A DNA stretch of 64,000 bases from Persebacter sp965221835 (GTDB lineage Bacteria > Pseudomonadota > Gammaproteobacteria > Tethybacterales > Persebacteraceae), in contig OZ244916.1 of assembly GCA_965221835.1 (NCBI GenBank), positions 1,488,001 through 1,552,000 on the forward strand. The letters run 5' to 3'. Below the pieces are notes generated by a model. It did not search any database, was not told where the DNA came from, and saw only the letters and a program-made list of their open reading frames with translations. Positions within the stretch are counted from its first letter, which is position 1. Every line of letters begins with the position of its first letter. This document shows positions 47,981 through 56,623 of the stretch, piece after piece. The translations under genes and the position numbers were made by a program.

Positions 47981-49337
47981 TTCGCAAATGGAATCGCCCG
48001 CCGCGAACTTTGTTTTGCAAAACTGCCGCATCGTGAATGAGGGCGCGATTCGGGAAGGCGACATTCGCGTTTGCAACGGACGCATCGCAAAAATCGGCGG
48101 CGCGATTTCGGCGACGCAAAACGAAAAAATAATAAACGCAAAAGAACGACTTTTGTTTCCGGGTTTAATTGATGACCAAGTTCATTTTCGCGAACCGGGA
48201 CTCGCACACAAAGGCGACATCGCATCGGAAAGCCGCGCCGCCGCCGCAGGCGGAATCACTTCCTATATGGAAATGCCGAATGTGATTCCGCCGACTTTAA
48301 CGATGGAAAAAATTGCCGAAAAACGCCGTATTGCCGCCAAAAATTCGCGCGTCAATTTCGCTTTTTATCTCGGCGCCGCCAAAAATAACATCAGCGACAT
48401 TGCCGCCGCCGACCCTTCGCAAATTGCGGGCGTTAAAATTTTTATGGGTTCATCTACCGGTGATATGTTGGTGGATGATGAAAAAATTCTCGCGGAAATT
48501 TTTCGCGCCGCACCGACATTAATTGCAACGCATTGCGAATCGACTCCGCGCATTCGTAAAAATTTAACAGCGGCAAAGTTGCGTTATGGCGAAAAAATTC
48601 CCGCAACAATGCATCCGCAAATTCGCGATACCGATGCGTGTTATGAATCGTCTTCAATCGCAATTCGTTTAGCAAAACAAACCGGCGCGCGTTTGCATAT
48701 TTTGCACATCAGTACAAAAAAAGAATTGCAATTGTTTGCGGCGGGAAATGTCGCAAAAAAACAAATCACTTGCGAAGCATGCGCACATCATTTGTTGTTT
48801 GACGATTCCGGTTATGAAAAAATGGAAATGCGTTGGAAAACAAATCCGGCGATTAAAACCCGCACCGACCGAAACGCTTTGCGGCGGGCGGTTGCCGATG
48901 GAATCATTGATATTTTGGCGACCGACCATGCACCGCATCTGCCGCACGAAAAAGATTTGCCTTACGAAAAAGCGGCGGCGGGAATGCCGCTGGCGGAATA
49001 TGCATTGCCCGCGTTTTTGCGATTGGCGGCGGACGGCGATTTAACCTATCCGCAAATTGCAACGCGTGCAGCACATTCGGTTGCAGATATTTTTGCGGTA
49101 AAAGATCGCGGCTATTTGCGCGAAGGATATTGGGCGGATTTTGTTTTAATAGACGAAAAACCGGACGGCATCGCACCGCGCGATTTTGTTATCAGCAAAT
49201 GCGGCTGGACTCCGTTTTGCGGCGACATTTTCCGGCATTCAGTTTTTGCAACTTTCGTCAACGGCGAATGCGTCTGGCAAGACGGAAAAATTAACGATTC
49301 CGTACGCGGCACAGCATTAGAATTTAATCGCGGATAG
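47970..49337 (+). CDS. pyrC: Dihydroorotase, PyrC/AllB-like amidohydrolase
   Basis: A 455-residue amidohydrolase: LLFPGLIDDQVHFREPG (metal His pair), MEMPNVIPPT, ATHCES, HILHISTKKEL and ILATDHAPHLPHEK with the catalytic Asp. The usual carboxylated Lys is in GVKIFMGSSTGD. This is the longer form related to bacterial class I dihydroorotase rather than E. coli PyrC. ATG 47970 inside the end of mnmA is chosen; ATG 47988 and TTG 47958 are alternatives. With pyrB elsewhere in the window it supplies the next step of pyrimidine synthesis. Confidence 0.88.
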   Translation: MKNNSQMESPAANFVLQNCRIVNEGAIREGDIRVCNGRIAKIGGAISATQNEKIINAKERLLFPGLIDDQVHFREPGLAHKGDIASESRAAAAGGITSYMEMPNVIPPTLTMEKIAEKRRIAAKNSRVNFAFYLGAAKNNISDIAAADPSQIAGVKIFMGSSTGDMLVDDEKILAEIFRAAPTLIATHCESTPRIRKNLTAAKLRYGEKIPATMHPQIRDTDACYESSSIAIRLAKQTGARLHILHISTKKELQLFAAGNVAKKQITCEACAHHLLFDDSGYEKMEMRWKTNPAIKTRTDRNALRRAVADGIIDILATDHAPHLPHEKDLPYEKAAAGMPLAEYALPAFLRLAADGDLTYPQIATRAAHSVADIFAVKDRGYLREGYWADFVLIDEKPDGIAPRDFVISKCGWTPFCGDIFRHSVFATFVNGECVWQDGKINDSVRGTALEFNRG

Positions 49338-49356
49338 TTTTATCCCGCATTTGTCG

Positions 49357-49396
49357 AAAAAAAACGGCGAGGATTCGGAATCCCCGCCGGTTTTTA
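49357..49396. terminator. Bidirectional intrinsic terminator
   Basis: GGCGAGGATT and AATCCCCGCC form a ten-position stem with one mismatch around the loop CGG, with an A-run on the left and a T-run on the right. It separates the converging pyrC and 49405-49908 genes. Confidence 0.85.
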
Positions 49397-49404
49397 TTTG
49401 GGAG

Positions 49405-49908
49405 TTAGAAAGTCCACTCTTTTGACAATCCGAATCCCTTGATTCCCGAATAGGACAAAACCATTCCGGAAACATCCGGCGAATGATAAGAGAGTTTCAT
49501 TAAATTCTCTTTATCCGCCGTGTAGCGAATGGAATGAATATGGCGATCCATCACGGATTTGATTCCGGTAAAACCGGCGGCTGCCGCTGTATCGGACAAA
49601 TACATAATTCCGCCAATGCCAACGCCCGCCAATCCGACAATGCCGACAGTTTCCCAAGTATCGACTCTATCGTCAAGTTCGCCCTGGTTTAGGCAGACGA
49701 GAGAACCGCCGCCGGAATTGGTACGGCGACAATCATCCGCCTCGTCCTCTTGTTCGCTTGCCAAAAGGTACCCGAGGGCGGCGACTCCGGCACCGACAAC
49801 AGCGATTGCCGCCCCGGTATCCGAGACAGACCACTCTTCGGCGGCAACGGGGGATGCCGCAAAAGCGGCGGCGATGGCAAATGCCAATTTTTTCTTTTTC
49901 ATTTTCAT
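49405..49908 (-). CDS. Small exported protein, unknown
   Basis: A 167-residue protein with a clear signal peptide (MKMKKKKLAFAIAAAFAASPVAA, cut near 23). The mature part has a Gly/Ala-rich hydrophobic stretch (GAAIAVVGAGVAALGYLLA), an acidic region with two cysteines (DDCRRTNSGGGSLVCL), another hydrophobic Gly-rich stretch (IVGLAGVGIGGIMYL) and a strand-like C-terminus ending in Phe. It is not recognised. Its promoter shares 27 identical bases with that of the poly-G outer-membrane gene at 7299, and both end in Phe, so the two may be coexpressed surface proteins. Confidence 0.65.
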   Translation of the reverse strand: MKMKKKKLAFAIAAAFAASPVAAEEWSVSDTGAAIAVVGAGVAALGYLLASEQEDEADDCRRTNSGGGSLVCLNQGELDDRVDTWETVGIVGLAGVGIGGIMYLSDTAAAAGFTGIKSVMDRHIHSIRYTADKENLMKLSYHSPDVSGMVLSYSGIKGFGLSKEWTF

Positions 49909-50067
49909 TTCCTCTCATTGTTAATAAACGGGAAATCGCCCGCACGATGCCCGACACCGCCGGGCGTTGTCTTGTATCGCGAAATGTAAAGATACCGCCG
50001 CCCATTTCCCGCAGGTGTTTTATCGGACGGCACCCCCGGCTTTCGGGGGGATTTCGCAATCAAGACG
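49909..50067 (-). promoter_or_regulatory. Long 5' leader of the 49908 gene
   Basis: About 158 bases lie between the predicted start (near 50067) and ATG 49908. The leader can fold: a C-run/G-run hairpin around GAAAGC (50030-50050) and GC-rich paired stretches around 49940-50010, then GAGAGGAAATG as ribosome site. I could not match it to a known riboswitch. No ORF is supported. Confidence 0.4.
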
Positions 50068-50069
50068 GG

Positions 50070-50102
50070 CGAAAGTATAACACATCCCGCCCGAATCCGC
50101 AA
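50070..50102 (-). promoter_or_regulatory. Promoter copied from the poly-G gene locus
   Basis: On the minus strand TTGCGG (50097-50102), 17-base spacer and extended -10 TGTTATACT (box 50074-50079). The 27 bases 50070-50096 are the exact reverse complement of 7241-7267. Confidence 0.75.
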
Positions 50103-50326
50103 AAAAACTGGCGGGTTCGGCAAGAAAATTTGTGAATTGCTGATTTCCTGCCTTTTTCCGGCGAATTGCTGGATTAAAAAAGATTTTGTTTGCTAACGAA
50201 ATGATTCCGTTTGCAAAAAAATGAAACGGTTTGCTAACCAAATTAAATTTTTACCCGCCGAAATGTGATTTAACACGGCGGCGAATGTAAACCGAAAGGC
50301 GGGCGGCGGCGGTGATTTGTTATAAT
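50103..50326. promoter_or_regulatory. Intergenic region ending in the rpiA promoter
   Basis: No gene is seen. It holds diverged short repeats (TTTGCTAAC(G/C)AAAT-type at about 50189 and 50231), the 24-base element shared with the region before uvrC (50255-50278), and the extended -10 TGTTATAAT (box 50321-50326) of rpiA. Confidence 0.6.
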
Positions 50327-50333
50327 CGGATTT

Positions 50334-50999
50334 ATGACGGAAAAATTGGAACGGGAAAAACGGGCGGCGGCGGAAGCGGCGGCGGCGTTGATTAAAAACG
50401 AAGTGTCGCTGGGTGTCGGTTCCGGTTCCACCGCCGAGTGTTTTGTTTCGCTGTTGCCCGATTTGCGCGATAAAATTTCCGCCGTGCGTGCAAGTTCGGA
50501 ACGCACCGCAAAACTTCTCGCCGCCGCCGGATTCCGATGCAACGATGACATTTCCGAATTGGATATTTATGTGGACGGCGCGGACGAAATTGACGACAAT
50601 CGGCAAATGTTAAAAGGCGGCGGCGGTGCGCATGCGCGCGAAAAAGTACTCGCCGGATGCGCCCGTCAATTTATTTGCATTGTCGATTCCGCGAAACCGG
50701 TCGCGCGGCTGGGGCGTTTTCCGTTGGCGGTGGAAGTGTTGCCGATGGCGCGTTCGTTTGCCGCCCGCCGACTCGCCGCAATGGGCGGTTCGCCGCAATG
50801 GCGCGAAGGATTTATCACCGATAACGGCAACTGGATTTTGGATACCGCCGGTTTGGACCTCACCGCCGCCGCAAAAATGGAAAAAGAAATTAACGCGATT
50901 CCCGGCGTGGTGGACAACGGTATTTTTGCGATTCGCCGCGCCGATGTCGTGATTGTCGGCGGCGAAAACGGCGCAAAAATCTTGCAAGGCGGCGGTTGA
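50334..50999 (+). CDS. rpiA: Ribose-5-phosphate isomerase A
   Basis: A 221-residue enzyme of the pentose phosphate pathway: LGVGSGSTAECFVSLLP, DIYVDGADEID, LKGGGGAHAREKVLAG (catalytic Glu/Lys region) and GVVDNGIFAIRRADVVIVGGENG. ATG at 50334 is 7 bases after TATAAT, another leaderless candidate. It overlaps recJ by four bases. Confidence 0.94.
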   Translation: MTEKLEREKRAAAEAAAALIKNEVSLGVGSGSTAECFVSLLPDLRDKISAVRASSERTAKLLAAAGFRCNDDISELDIYVDGADEIDDNRQMLKGGGGAHAREKVLAGCARQFICIVDSAKPVARLGRFPLAVEVLPMARSFAARRLAAMGGSPQWREGFITDNGNWILDTAGLDLTAAAKMEKEINAIPGVVDNGIFAIRRADVVIVGGENGAKILQGGG

Positions 51000-52621
51000 C
51001 TTTTTCCGTCCGCAAAGGGCGCGAAGCGTTGCGCCGCAAACTGCAAAGCGAAGGCGTTCCGCCCCTCGCCGCGCGCATACTTTCGGCGCGCGACATTGCC
51101 GGCAGCGAAGACATTGCGCCGCCGCTTGCCGCATTGCCGCCGCCCGATGTTTTGCCGGACATGGAAAAGTTGTGCGACATTCTCGCCGCTGCCGTTCGCA
51201 ACGGCGAAAAAATATGCGTTGTCGGCGATTATGATGCGGACGGAATGTGCGCAACCGCATTGGCGGTGCGGTGTTTGGAAAAACTCGGCGCGAATGTGTC
51301 GTGGAAAATTCCCGACCGTAAAACGCACGGTTATGGATTGCACACCGAAATTGCCGAAACCGCCGCCGCGGAAGGCGCATCCGTTTTATTGACCGTGGAC
51401 AACGGAGTCGCCGCCGCAGATGCCGTGGCGCGGGCGAAACAATTGGGAATGAAAGTATGCATCACCGATCATCATCTGCCGCCGCCGCAACTGCCGGATG
51501 CCGATTGCATTGTCAATCCGCGCCTGCACGGCGGCGAATCAGCGGGGGCGAATTTGTCGGGAGTCGGAGTCGCGTTTTATGCGATGGCGGCATTGCGAAC
51601 GCGGCTGGGGGCGGCGTTGAAAATGACTCCGTTTTTGGATTTGGTCGCGGTCGGTTGCATCGCCGATTGTATGCCGATGGATGCGACAAATCGCGCGATG
51701 GTCGGCGGCGGATTGGCGCGTCTTCGCCGCGGCGACGGGCGGGCGGGATTGGCGGCATTGCTCGCCGAAGTACAACCGCGCCGCGCTGACAATCTTTCGT
51801 GCGATGACATCGGGCATTCGGTTGCGCCGCGAATCAACGCCGCCGGACGATTGAATCAAACGCAAACGGCGATGGAATGTTTGCTGGCGGAAGACAAAAA
51901 AACCGCACATAAAAAAGCGGCGGCGTTGTCGGCACTCAACGAAAAACGCAAACAAATTGTGGCGGCGACAATGGCGCAAATTCCCGCACCGCCGCCGGAT
52001 GCGGCAGCAGTTATCGCGGCGGACGAAAAATGGCAATCGGGAGTTATGGGAATTATCGCGGGCAAACTCGCAGACGCGCATCGCATTCCCGCGCTGGCTT
52101 TTACGCGCGAAAACGGACTTTGGCGCGGGTCGGGACGCGCACCGCCGGGACGAGATTTGCATTCCCTTGTTGCCGCCGCTGCCGAAATCGCGCCGGTCAT
52201 CAATTTCGGCGGACATTCGCAAGCGGTCGGAGTTTCGCTCGGCGAAATATCGCCTTTCGCGCAAGCGTTTACGGAATGTTGCCGCCGGGATGCGCCCGCC
52301 GCCGCACCGCGATGGCAAGTGGACGAAATGCCGCCGCCGGAAGAAATCACGCCGGACGCAGTCGGTTATCTGGAACGAATTGTATGGGGCGGAGGATTTG
52401 CGCGCCCTTTGTTTGCGGGGGCGTTTGCGGTATCGGAAATCCGTCCGCTCGGACGCGGGCGCGAACATTTGCGAATGCGTTTGCGCGGCAGCGGACTCAA
52501 CATTCCCGCCCTCGCGTTTTTTCACGGCGAAATCGGTGACAACATAAATGCCGTATTTTCGCTCATGCGCGATTCGTTCAACGGCAGCGTTGTCGCGGTA
52601 ATAAAAGAAGTTTTGGATTAA
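50996..52621 (+). CDS. recJ: Single-stranded-DNA-specific exonuclease RecJ
   Basis: A 541-residue 5'-3' exonuclease of the DHH family. Motif I VVGDYDADGMCATAL, the DHH motif in ITDHHLPPPQLPDAD, motif IV VGCIADCMPM and the DHHA1 RNA/DNA-binding segment GSGRAPPGRDLHSLV...FGGHSQAVGVSL are intact; a C-terminal OB-fold region follows. The start is TTG 50996, overlapping the rpiA stop. It acts in recombination repair and mismatch repair. Confidence 0.93.
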   Translation: MTFSVRKGREALRRKLQSEGVPPLAARILSARDIAGSEDIAPPLAALPPPDVLPDMEKLCDILAAAVRNGEKICVVGDYDADGMCATALAVRCLEKLGANVSWKIPDRKTHGYGLHTEIAETAAAEGASVLLTVDNGVAAADAVARAKQLGMKVCITDHHLPPPQLPDADCIVNPRLHGGESAGANLSGVGVAFYAMAALRTRLGAALKMTPFLDLVAVGCIADCMPMDATNRAMVGGGLARLRRGDGRAGLAALLAEVQPRRADNLSCDDIGHSVAPRINAAGRLNQTQTAMECLLAEDKKTAHKKAAALSALNEKRKQIVAATMAQIPAPPPDAAAVIAADEKWQSGVMGIIAGKLADAHRIPALAFTRENGLWRGSGRAPPGRDLHSLVAAAAEIAPVINFGGHSQAVGVSLGEISPFAQAFTECCRRDAPAAAPRWQVDEMPPPEEITPDAVGYLERIVWGGGFARPLFAGAFAVSEIRPLGRGREHLRMRLRGSGLNIPALAFFHGEIGDNINAVFSLMRDSFNGSVVAVIKEVLD

Positions 52622-52868
52622 AACGGGCGGGAAATTCTTTCCGTCATTTTTGCCGCTTAATTAATTTGGAATATGCAAAAGCGGTTAAAAATTGTTGCGA
52701 AAAAAATTGTCGCGAAACCGAATTTAAATTTGTACAAAATTTTCGCGCATGTGCGTTAATCCGAATCCGAATTTTTGTGCAAAATTTTCGCGCATGTGCA
52801 TCAATTTGAATCGCGAATTTTTGTGCAACTGAATCGGTTATTGAATTTTTGGATTTTCGGCAAAAAAA
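52622..52868. repeat. Intergenic repeat, about 45-bp period
   Basis: AATTT(T/G)TGTGCAAAATTTTCGCGCATGTGC occurs at about 52727 and 52770, with a third partial start at 52816, between the converging recJ and permease genes. No gene and no clear terminator hairpin is seen. Confidence 0.65.
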
Positions 52869-53699
52869 TTAGCGGCGGGGCGTTTCCATTTTTTTTGCCA
52901 AATACATCAGCGGAAAACACAGCATAAAATAAAATGCCGCTGCCAAAAGCCAAACTTCAAAAATTTGCCGCGATGAAACGGATGCTTCTTGCGCGCTAAA
53001 TGTCAATTCAGGCACGGAAATGATCGACAAAATTGCCGAATCCTTAATCAACAAAATCATCTGTCCCGCCAGCGGAGCGGCAATGTTTCGCGCCGCCTGC
53101 GGCATAATCACCAGCCGAAAAGTCTGCCAACGCGAATGTCCCAACGCGCGCGCCGCATCCCGTTGTCCGCGCCCGACCGACAACACGCCTGCGCGCATAA
53201 CTTCCGCAAAAAACGCCGCCTCAAACATCGCCAGACAAATCGCGCCGCCGATAAAATCGCCCGCCCGTTTCGGATCGCCGAACAACAATCGCACCCAAAA
53301 ACCATCGCCCGAAATCGCCGGAAAAAACGAACCCGCCGCCGTAAAATAAAAGAAAATAAACATAAATACCAGCGGCGGTAAATTGCGCAAAGTTTCCACA
53401 TAACACACCGCCGGCGCGCGCAACGGCGACAACAACAATGCCGCCAAAAGCGCGCCGAACAACAACGACAACGCCCCCGCAAAAATCAAAAGTCGCACCG
53501 ACCCGGCAAGACCGGAAAGCAAAAGTCCCGTCACATAACCGCCGTTTTCGTCATCGGCAAAAACATAACTCCACGCCCGCGCAAAATCCCAGCGATACGA
53601 AAACTCGCCCCCCGCCGATATCGCAAACCACGCCGCCCCCGCAATCAGCGGCGTCCACAATGCGAATTCCAAAGCGCGATTTTTTGTGCGGCGATTCAT
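52869..53699 (-). CDS. Polar amino acid ABC transporter permease (second of pair)
   Basis: A 276-residue permease with six or so helices, the YVETLRNLPPLVFMFIFFYF segment, and an EAA loop QRDAARALGHSRWQTFRLVIMPQAA. It is longer than usual at the N-terminus, with a periplasmic stretch SYRWDFARAWSYVFADDENGG. ATG 53699 overlaps the upstream permease stop as ATGA. It pairs with 53696-54427; their probable binding protein is transcribed divergently at 54517. No ATPase gene is adjacent. Confidence 0.88.
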   Translation of the reverse strand: MNRRTKNRALEFALWTPLIAGAAWFAISAGGEFSYRWDFARAWSYVFADDENGGYVTGLLLSGLAGSVRLLIFAGALSLLFGALLAALLLSPLRAPAVCYVETLRNLPPLVFMFIFFYFTAAGSFFPAISGDGFWVRLLFGDPKRAGDFIGGAICLAMFEAAFFAEVMRAGVLSVGRGQRDAARALGHSRWQTFRLVIMPQAARNIAAPLAGQMILLIKDSAILSIISVPELTFSAQEASVSSRQIFEVWLLAAAFYFMLCFPLMYLAKKMETPRR

Positions 53700-54427
53700 C
53701 GCTTTGCCCGCAGACGGCGTTCCCACGCCGCAATCGCACGCGCCGGCGGCAAACACACCAGCACATACATCGCACCGACCGTCAGCCAAATTTCAAAAGT
53801 AAGAAAAGTTTCCGAAATAATGTTGCGCGCCGCGTCCGTCAAATCGGCAATAGCGATAATCGTCACAATGGAAGAATGTTTTATCAGCGATACAAATAAA
53901 TTCGCCAGCGGCGGCAAAATCAGCGGCAACGTTTGCGGCAAAAGCACAAACCGCCAACGCGCAAAACGCGACATTCCCAACGCCGCAGACGCCTCGTTTT
54001 GTCCGGACGGCACGGCGGCAACTCCGGCGCGAATAATTTCGGCGACAAACGCTCCTTCAAAAAGTGCCAGCGACAATACCGCCGCAAAAAATCGGTCAAA
54101 CGCCAGCGCGTTGCCAAACATAAAATACAGCAAATATAATTGCACCAAAAGCGGCGTCCCGCGCATCAGCACGACATAACCGTGCGCCAGACCGCGAAAT
54201 GACCGCATTCTTCCCAGCATCGCCGCCGCCGCAAACAATCCGACAATCACCGCAAAAACGCCCGCCGCAAACGACAACTGCAAAGTCAGCCACAATCCTT
54301 CCAACAACGGACCCGCAACCCATTCGCCATCCGCCCGCCGCAAAATATAACGCGGCACCCGCGACCATCGCCAATCATATTCCAGCATCGCCACACCGCG
54401 CCAAACAAGCACCGCCGCAACCGCCAT
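53696..54427 (-). CDS. Polar amino acid ABC transporter permease (first of pair)
   Basis: A 243-residue permease with RRADGEWVAGPLLEGLWLTLQLSF, YVVLMRGTPLLVQLYLLYFMFG and the EAA loop QNEASAALGMSRFARWRFVLLPQ. It resembles the permeases of glutamate/aspartate-type systems. It is the first gene of a two-permease transcript that starts in the 54428-54516 region shared with the divergent binding protein gene. Confidence 0.88.
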   Translation of the reverse strand: MAVAAVLVWRGVAMLEYDWRWSRVPRYILRRADGEWVAGPLLEGLWLTLQLSFAAGVFAVIVGLFAAAAMLGRMRSFRGLAHGYVVLMRGTPLLVQLYLLYFMFGNALAFDRFFAAVLSLALFEGAFVAEIIRAGVAAVPSGQNEASAALGMSRFARWRFVLLPQTLPLILPPLANLFVSLIKHSSIVTIIAIADLTDAARNIISETFLTFEIWLTVGAMYVLVCLPPARAIAAWERRLRAKR

Positions 54428-54516
54428 AACGCAAGCATTCGCCGCCGCGCCGCGATATTTTTTCAGATAAATCGTAAAATGTGTTTTAATAACGGTTTCA
54501 CAAGGAGGGAAAAACG
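54428..54516. promoter_or_regulatory. Divergent promoter region, permeases and binding protein
   Basis: 89 bases. On the plus strand a TAAAAT box (about 54474-54479) is followed by a leader of about 35 bases with AAGGAGGG before ATG 54517. A minus-strand box for the permeases could not be assigned with confidence. Confidence 0.5.
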
Positions 54517-55311
54517 ATGAAATTTACGACAAAGGCAATTATCGCATGTTTACTCGCGCTTTCGGGTGCGGCGCAGGCGGAAACGATTGAAGGCGTGCTG
54601 GATCGCGGCGTTTTGCGCGTCGGACTCAGCAGTTTTACGCCGTGGGCGATGCGCGCAAAAGACGGTGAGTTTATCGGCTTTGAACCCGATGTCGCGCGGC
54701 GAATGGCGGCGGATATGGGCGTAGAAATAGAAATTATCCCGACCGGATGGGACGGAATCATCCCCGCGCTGCTGTCCAAAAAATTTGACCTGATTATCGC
54801 GGGAATGTCCGTCACGCCTGCCCGCAATCTGCAAGTCAACTTTTCCGTCCCCTACGCCGAACTCGGCATCGGCGTCGTAGCAAATCGCGAACGCGCCGGA
54901 CATCTAACAACACCGGAAGCCTACAACGACGAAAATGTCGTTTTCGCCTTGCGGCGCGGCACAACGCCGGTGGAAGTCGTGCGGACGCAAATGCCGAAAG
55001 CGCAAATCCGGCAGTTTGACGACGAAGCCGCCGCTTTGCAAGAAGTATTGAACGGACGGGCGGACGCATGGGTAGCGGGCGCCCCCGGACACACAGACGC
55101 CGCGCTGGACTATCCGGAAAAGTTGTTTATTCCGTTTGACGATTATCTGCGCAGCGATTTGTCGGGCATCGCGATTCGCAAAGGCGACCCGGACGGCTTA
55201 AATTTCATCAACAACTGGATCCGCCTCCGCACTTCAGACGGCTGGCTGGAAGACCGCCGCAAATACTGGTTTGAAGGACGCGAATGGAAACCGCTCGTCG
55301 GCGGAGAGTAA
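54517..55311 (+). CDS. Amino acid ABC transporter substrate-binding protein
   Basis: A 264-residue family 3 binding protein with a signal peptide (cut after AQA, residue 21), GVLRVGLSSFTPWAMRAKDGEFIGFEPDVARRMAADMG, WDGIIPALLSKKFDLIIAGMSVTPARN and NNWIRLRTSDGWLEDRRKYWFEG near the end. It is closest in pattern to general polar amino acid binders. The strong Shine-Dalgarno AAGGAGGG suggests high expression. It overlaps the racemase gene by 28 bases. Confidence 0.92.
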   Translation: MKFTTKAIIACLLALSGAAQAETIEGVLDRGVLRVGLSSFTPWAMRAKDGEFIGFEPDVARRMAADMGVEIEIIPTGWDGIIPALLSKKFDLIIAGMSVTPARNLQVNFSVPYAELGIGVVANRERAGHLTTPEAYNDENVVFALRRGTTPVEVVRTQMPKAQIRQFDDEAAALQEVLNGRADAWVAGAPGHTDAALDYPEKLFIPFDDYLRSDLSGIAIRKGDPDGLNFINNWIRLRTSDGWLEDRRKYWFEGREWKPLVGGE

Positions 55312-55997
55312 AAACCATCGGCTTAATCGGCGGAATGAGTTGGGAAAGCACCGCCGCATATTACGATTTGCTGAACAAAAACGCGCGGGATTCTTTGGGC
55401 GGTTTGCATTCCGCCGACATCGTTTTGCGGTCTTTGGATTTCGCCATCATCGCGCGTTTGCAAACGGCGGGCGACTGGAATGCGGCGGCGGAAATTTTGG
55501 CGAATGCCGCGCGCGATTTGGAAAAAGGCGGCGCGGAATGCGTTTTGATTTGCGCAAATACGATGCACAAATGCGCCGATGCAGTATCGGCGGCGGTTAA
55601 GATTCCGCTGATTCATATCGCCGATTCGCTGGCGGCGGCAATACAAAAATCGGCGTGCCGCAAACCGCTGCTGCTGGGAACGCGCTACACAATGGAAGAT
55701 CCGTTTTACCGCGATTATTTACGCGACAGACATAAAATCGCCGCGCAAATTCCGGACGAAGAATCGCGCCGCGAATTGCACCGGATTATCTACGAAGAAT
55801 TGTGCCGCGGCGAAATTCGGGCAGATTCCAAACGCGCATTTTTGGAAATCGTTGCCCGTTGCAAAGACGCGGACGGAATCATTTTCGGATGCACCGAAAT
55901 CGGAATGTTAGTTTCGGAATCCGATTTTACTTTACCCTGTTTTGACACCACCAAACTCCACACCGCCACCGCCATGCGATTCGCGTTAAAAAATTAA
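55284..55997 (+). CDS. Aspartate/glutamate racemase family protein
   Basis: A 237-residue PLP-independent racemase: TIGLIGGMSWESTAAYYDLLN at the N-terminus, the first catalytic Cys in LICANTMHK and the second in IIFGCTEIGMLV. It resembles YgeA/aspartate racemase. ATG 55284 lies inside the binding protein gene, so the pair is cotranscribed and translation may be coupled; no later ATG or GTG precedes the conserved start. With the transporter this hints at uptake and interconversion of D- or L-acidic amino acids. Confidence 0.9.
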   Translation: METARRRRVKTIGLIGGMSWESTAAYYDLLNKNARDSLGGLHSADIVLRSLDFAIIARLQTAGDWNAAAEILANAARDLEKGGAECVLICANTMHKCADAVSAAVKIPLIHIADSLAAAIQKSACRKPLLLGTRYTMEDPFYRDYLRDRHKIAAQIPDEESRRELHRIIYEELCRGEIRADSKRAFLEIVARCKDADGIIFGCTEIGMLVSESDFTLPCFDTTKLHTATAMRFALKN

Positions 55998-56611
55998 CGC
56001 CGCCCCATCACGCAAAGTTCCGCGATTTTTGTCGCAAACGGGTAATCTGCGAACCAATCGCCGCCCACGACATCTTGCATCCGCTTTATAAGCGTCTTTT
56101 GGTCGCACGCTTTCCACCGATTTTGACAAAATTTCCAGTATTGACCGTACTGTTCCTTGTTCAAATAAAGGCGCATCACCTCATTGTCCACAACCGTAAA
56201 CACCGAAGGCAAAATAAAATGACAAAGTTTACTGGCGAACACGGCGGAGTCCACGCCTTTTATGGCATGCGCAATATAAAATAACTTCTTCACCGAATTC
56301 CATTCACAAGATTCAATACTCGGTTTTTTGAGACGCAAAATTTTGCGATATTCGCACTCCAAATCACCAAACTTGCTCTCCCATCTTCCGCACAGTCCGG
56401 GATGGCTTCTACGCAAAGCACTCCATTCATGCAATTTACAGCATAAAACACCGCCGTCCAGAGGTTTCCCACTTTTCTGCTCGCGTACGCGCTTTCGGTA
56501 AAAACACGAACGGAGATCCTTCTCCCATCCGGACTTTTCTTTGAATCGCTCAATTCCTTTCTCAAGCAAAAAGGAATCAAACGCCAATACCTCTTTTTCT
56601 ACTTTCAACAT
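55994..56611 (-). CDS. Hypothetical protein downstream of glycosylase-like gene
   Basis: A 205-residue cytoplasmic protein with no family I recognise. It is rich in Lys, Glu, Cys and aromatic residues, with FAIHAIKG-like helix KKLFYIAHAIKGVDSAVFASKLCHFILPSVFTVVDNEVMRLYL and an acidic-aromatic end. Codon use is less GC-rich than its neighbours, as in the gene upstream, suggesting shared origin by transfer. It starts 12 bases after the glycosylase-like stop with a GGGAG ribosome site, and its stop overlaps the racemase stop tail to tail. Confidence 0.7.
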   Translation of the reverse strand: MLKVEKEVLAFDSFLLEKGIERFKEKSGWEKDLRSCFYRKRVREQKSGKPLDGGVLCCKLHEWSALRRSHPGLCGRWESKFGDLECEYRKILRLKKPSIESCEWNSVKKLFYIAHAIKGVDSAVFASKLCHFILPSVFTVVDNEVMRLYLNKEQYGQYWKFCQNRWKACDQKTLIKRMQDVVGGDWFADYPFATKIAELCVMGRR

Positions 56612-56623
56612 CTCCCGCCCCCT

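Noticed and set aside
49909..50067. Leader as a c-di-GMP, fluoride or other named riboswitch
   Set aside because: Conserved core bases of these classes could not be found by eye; left only as a structured leader.
50020..50241. 73-codon minus-strand frame upstream of the 49908 gene
   Set aside because: It spans the promoter itself and has no ribosome site or family similarity.
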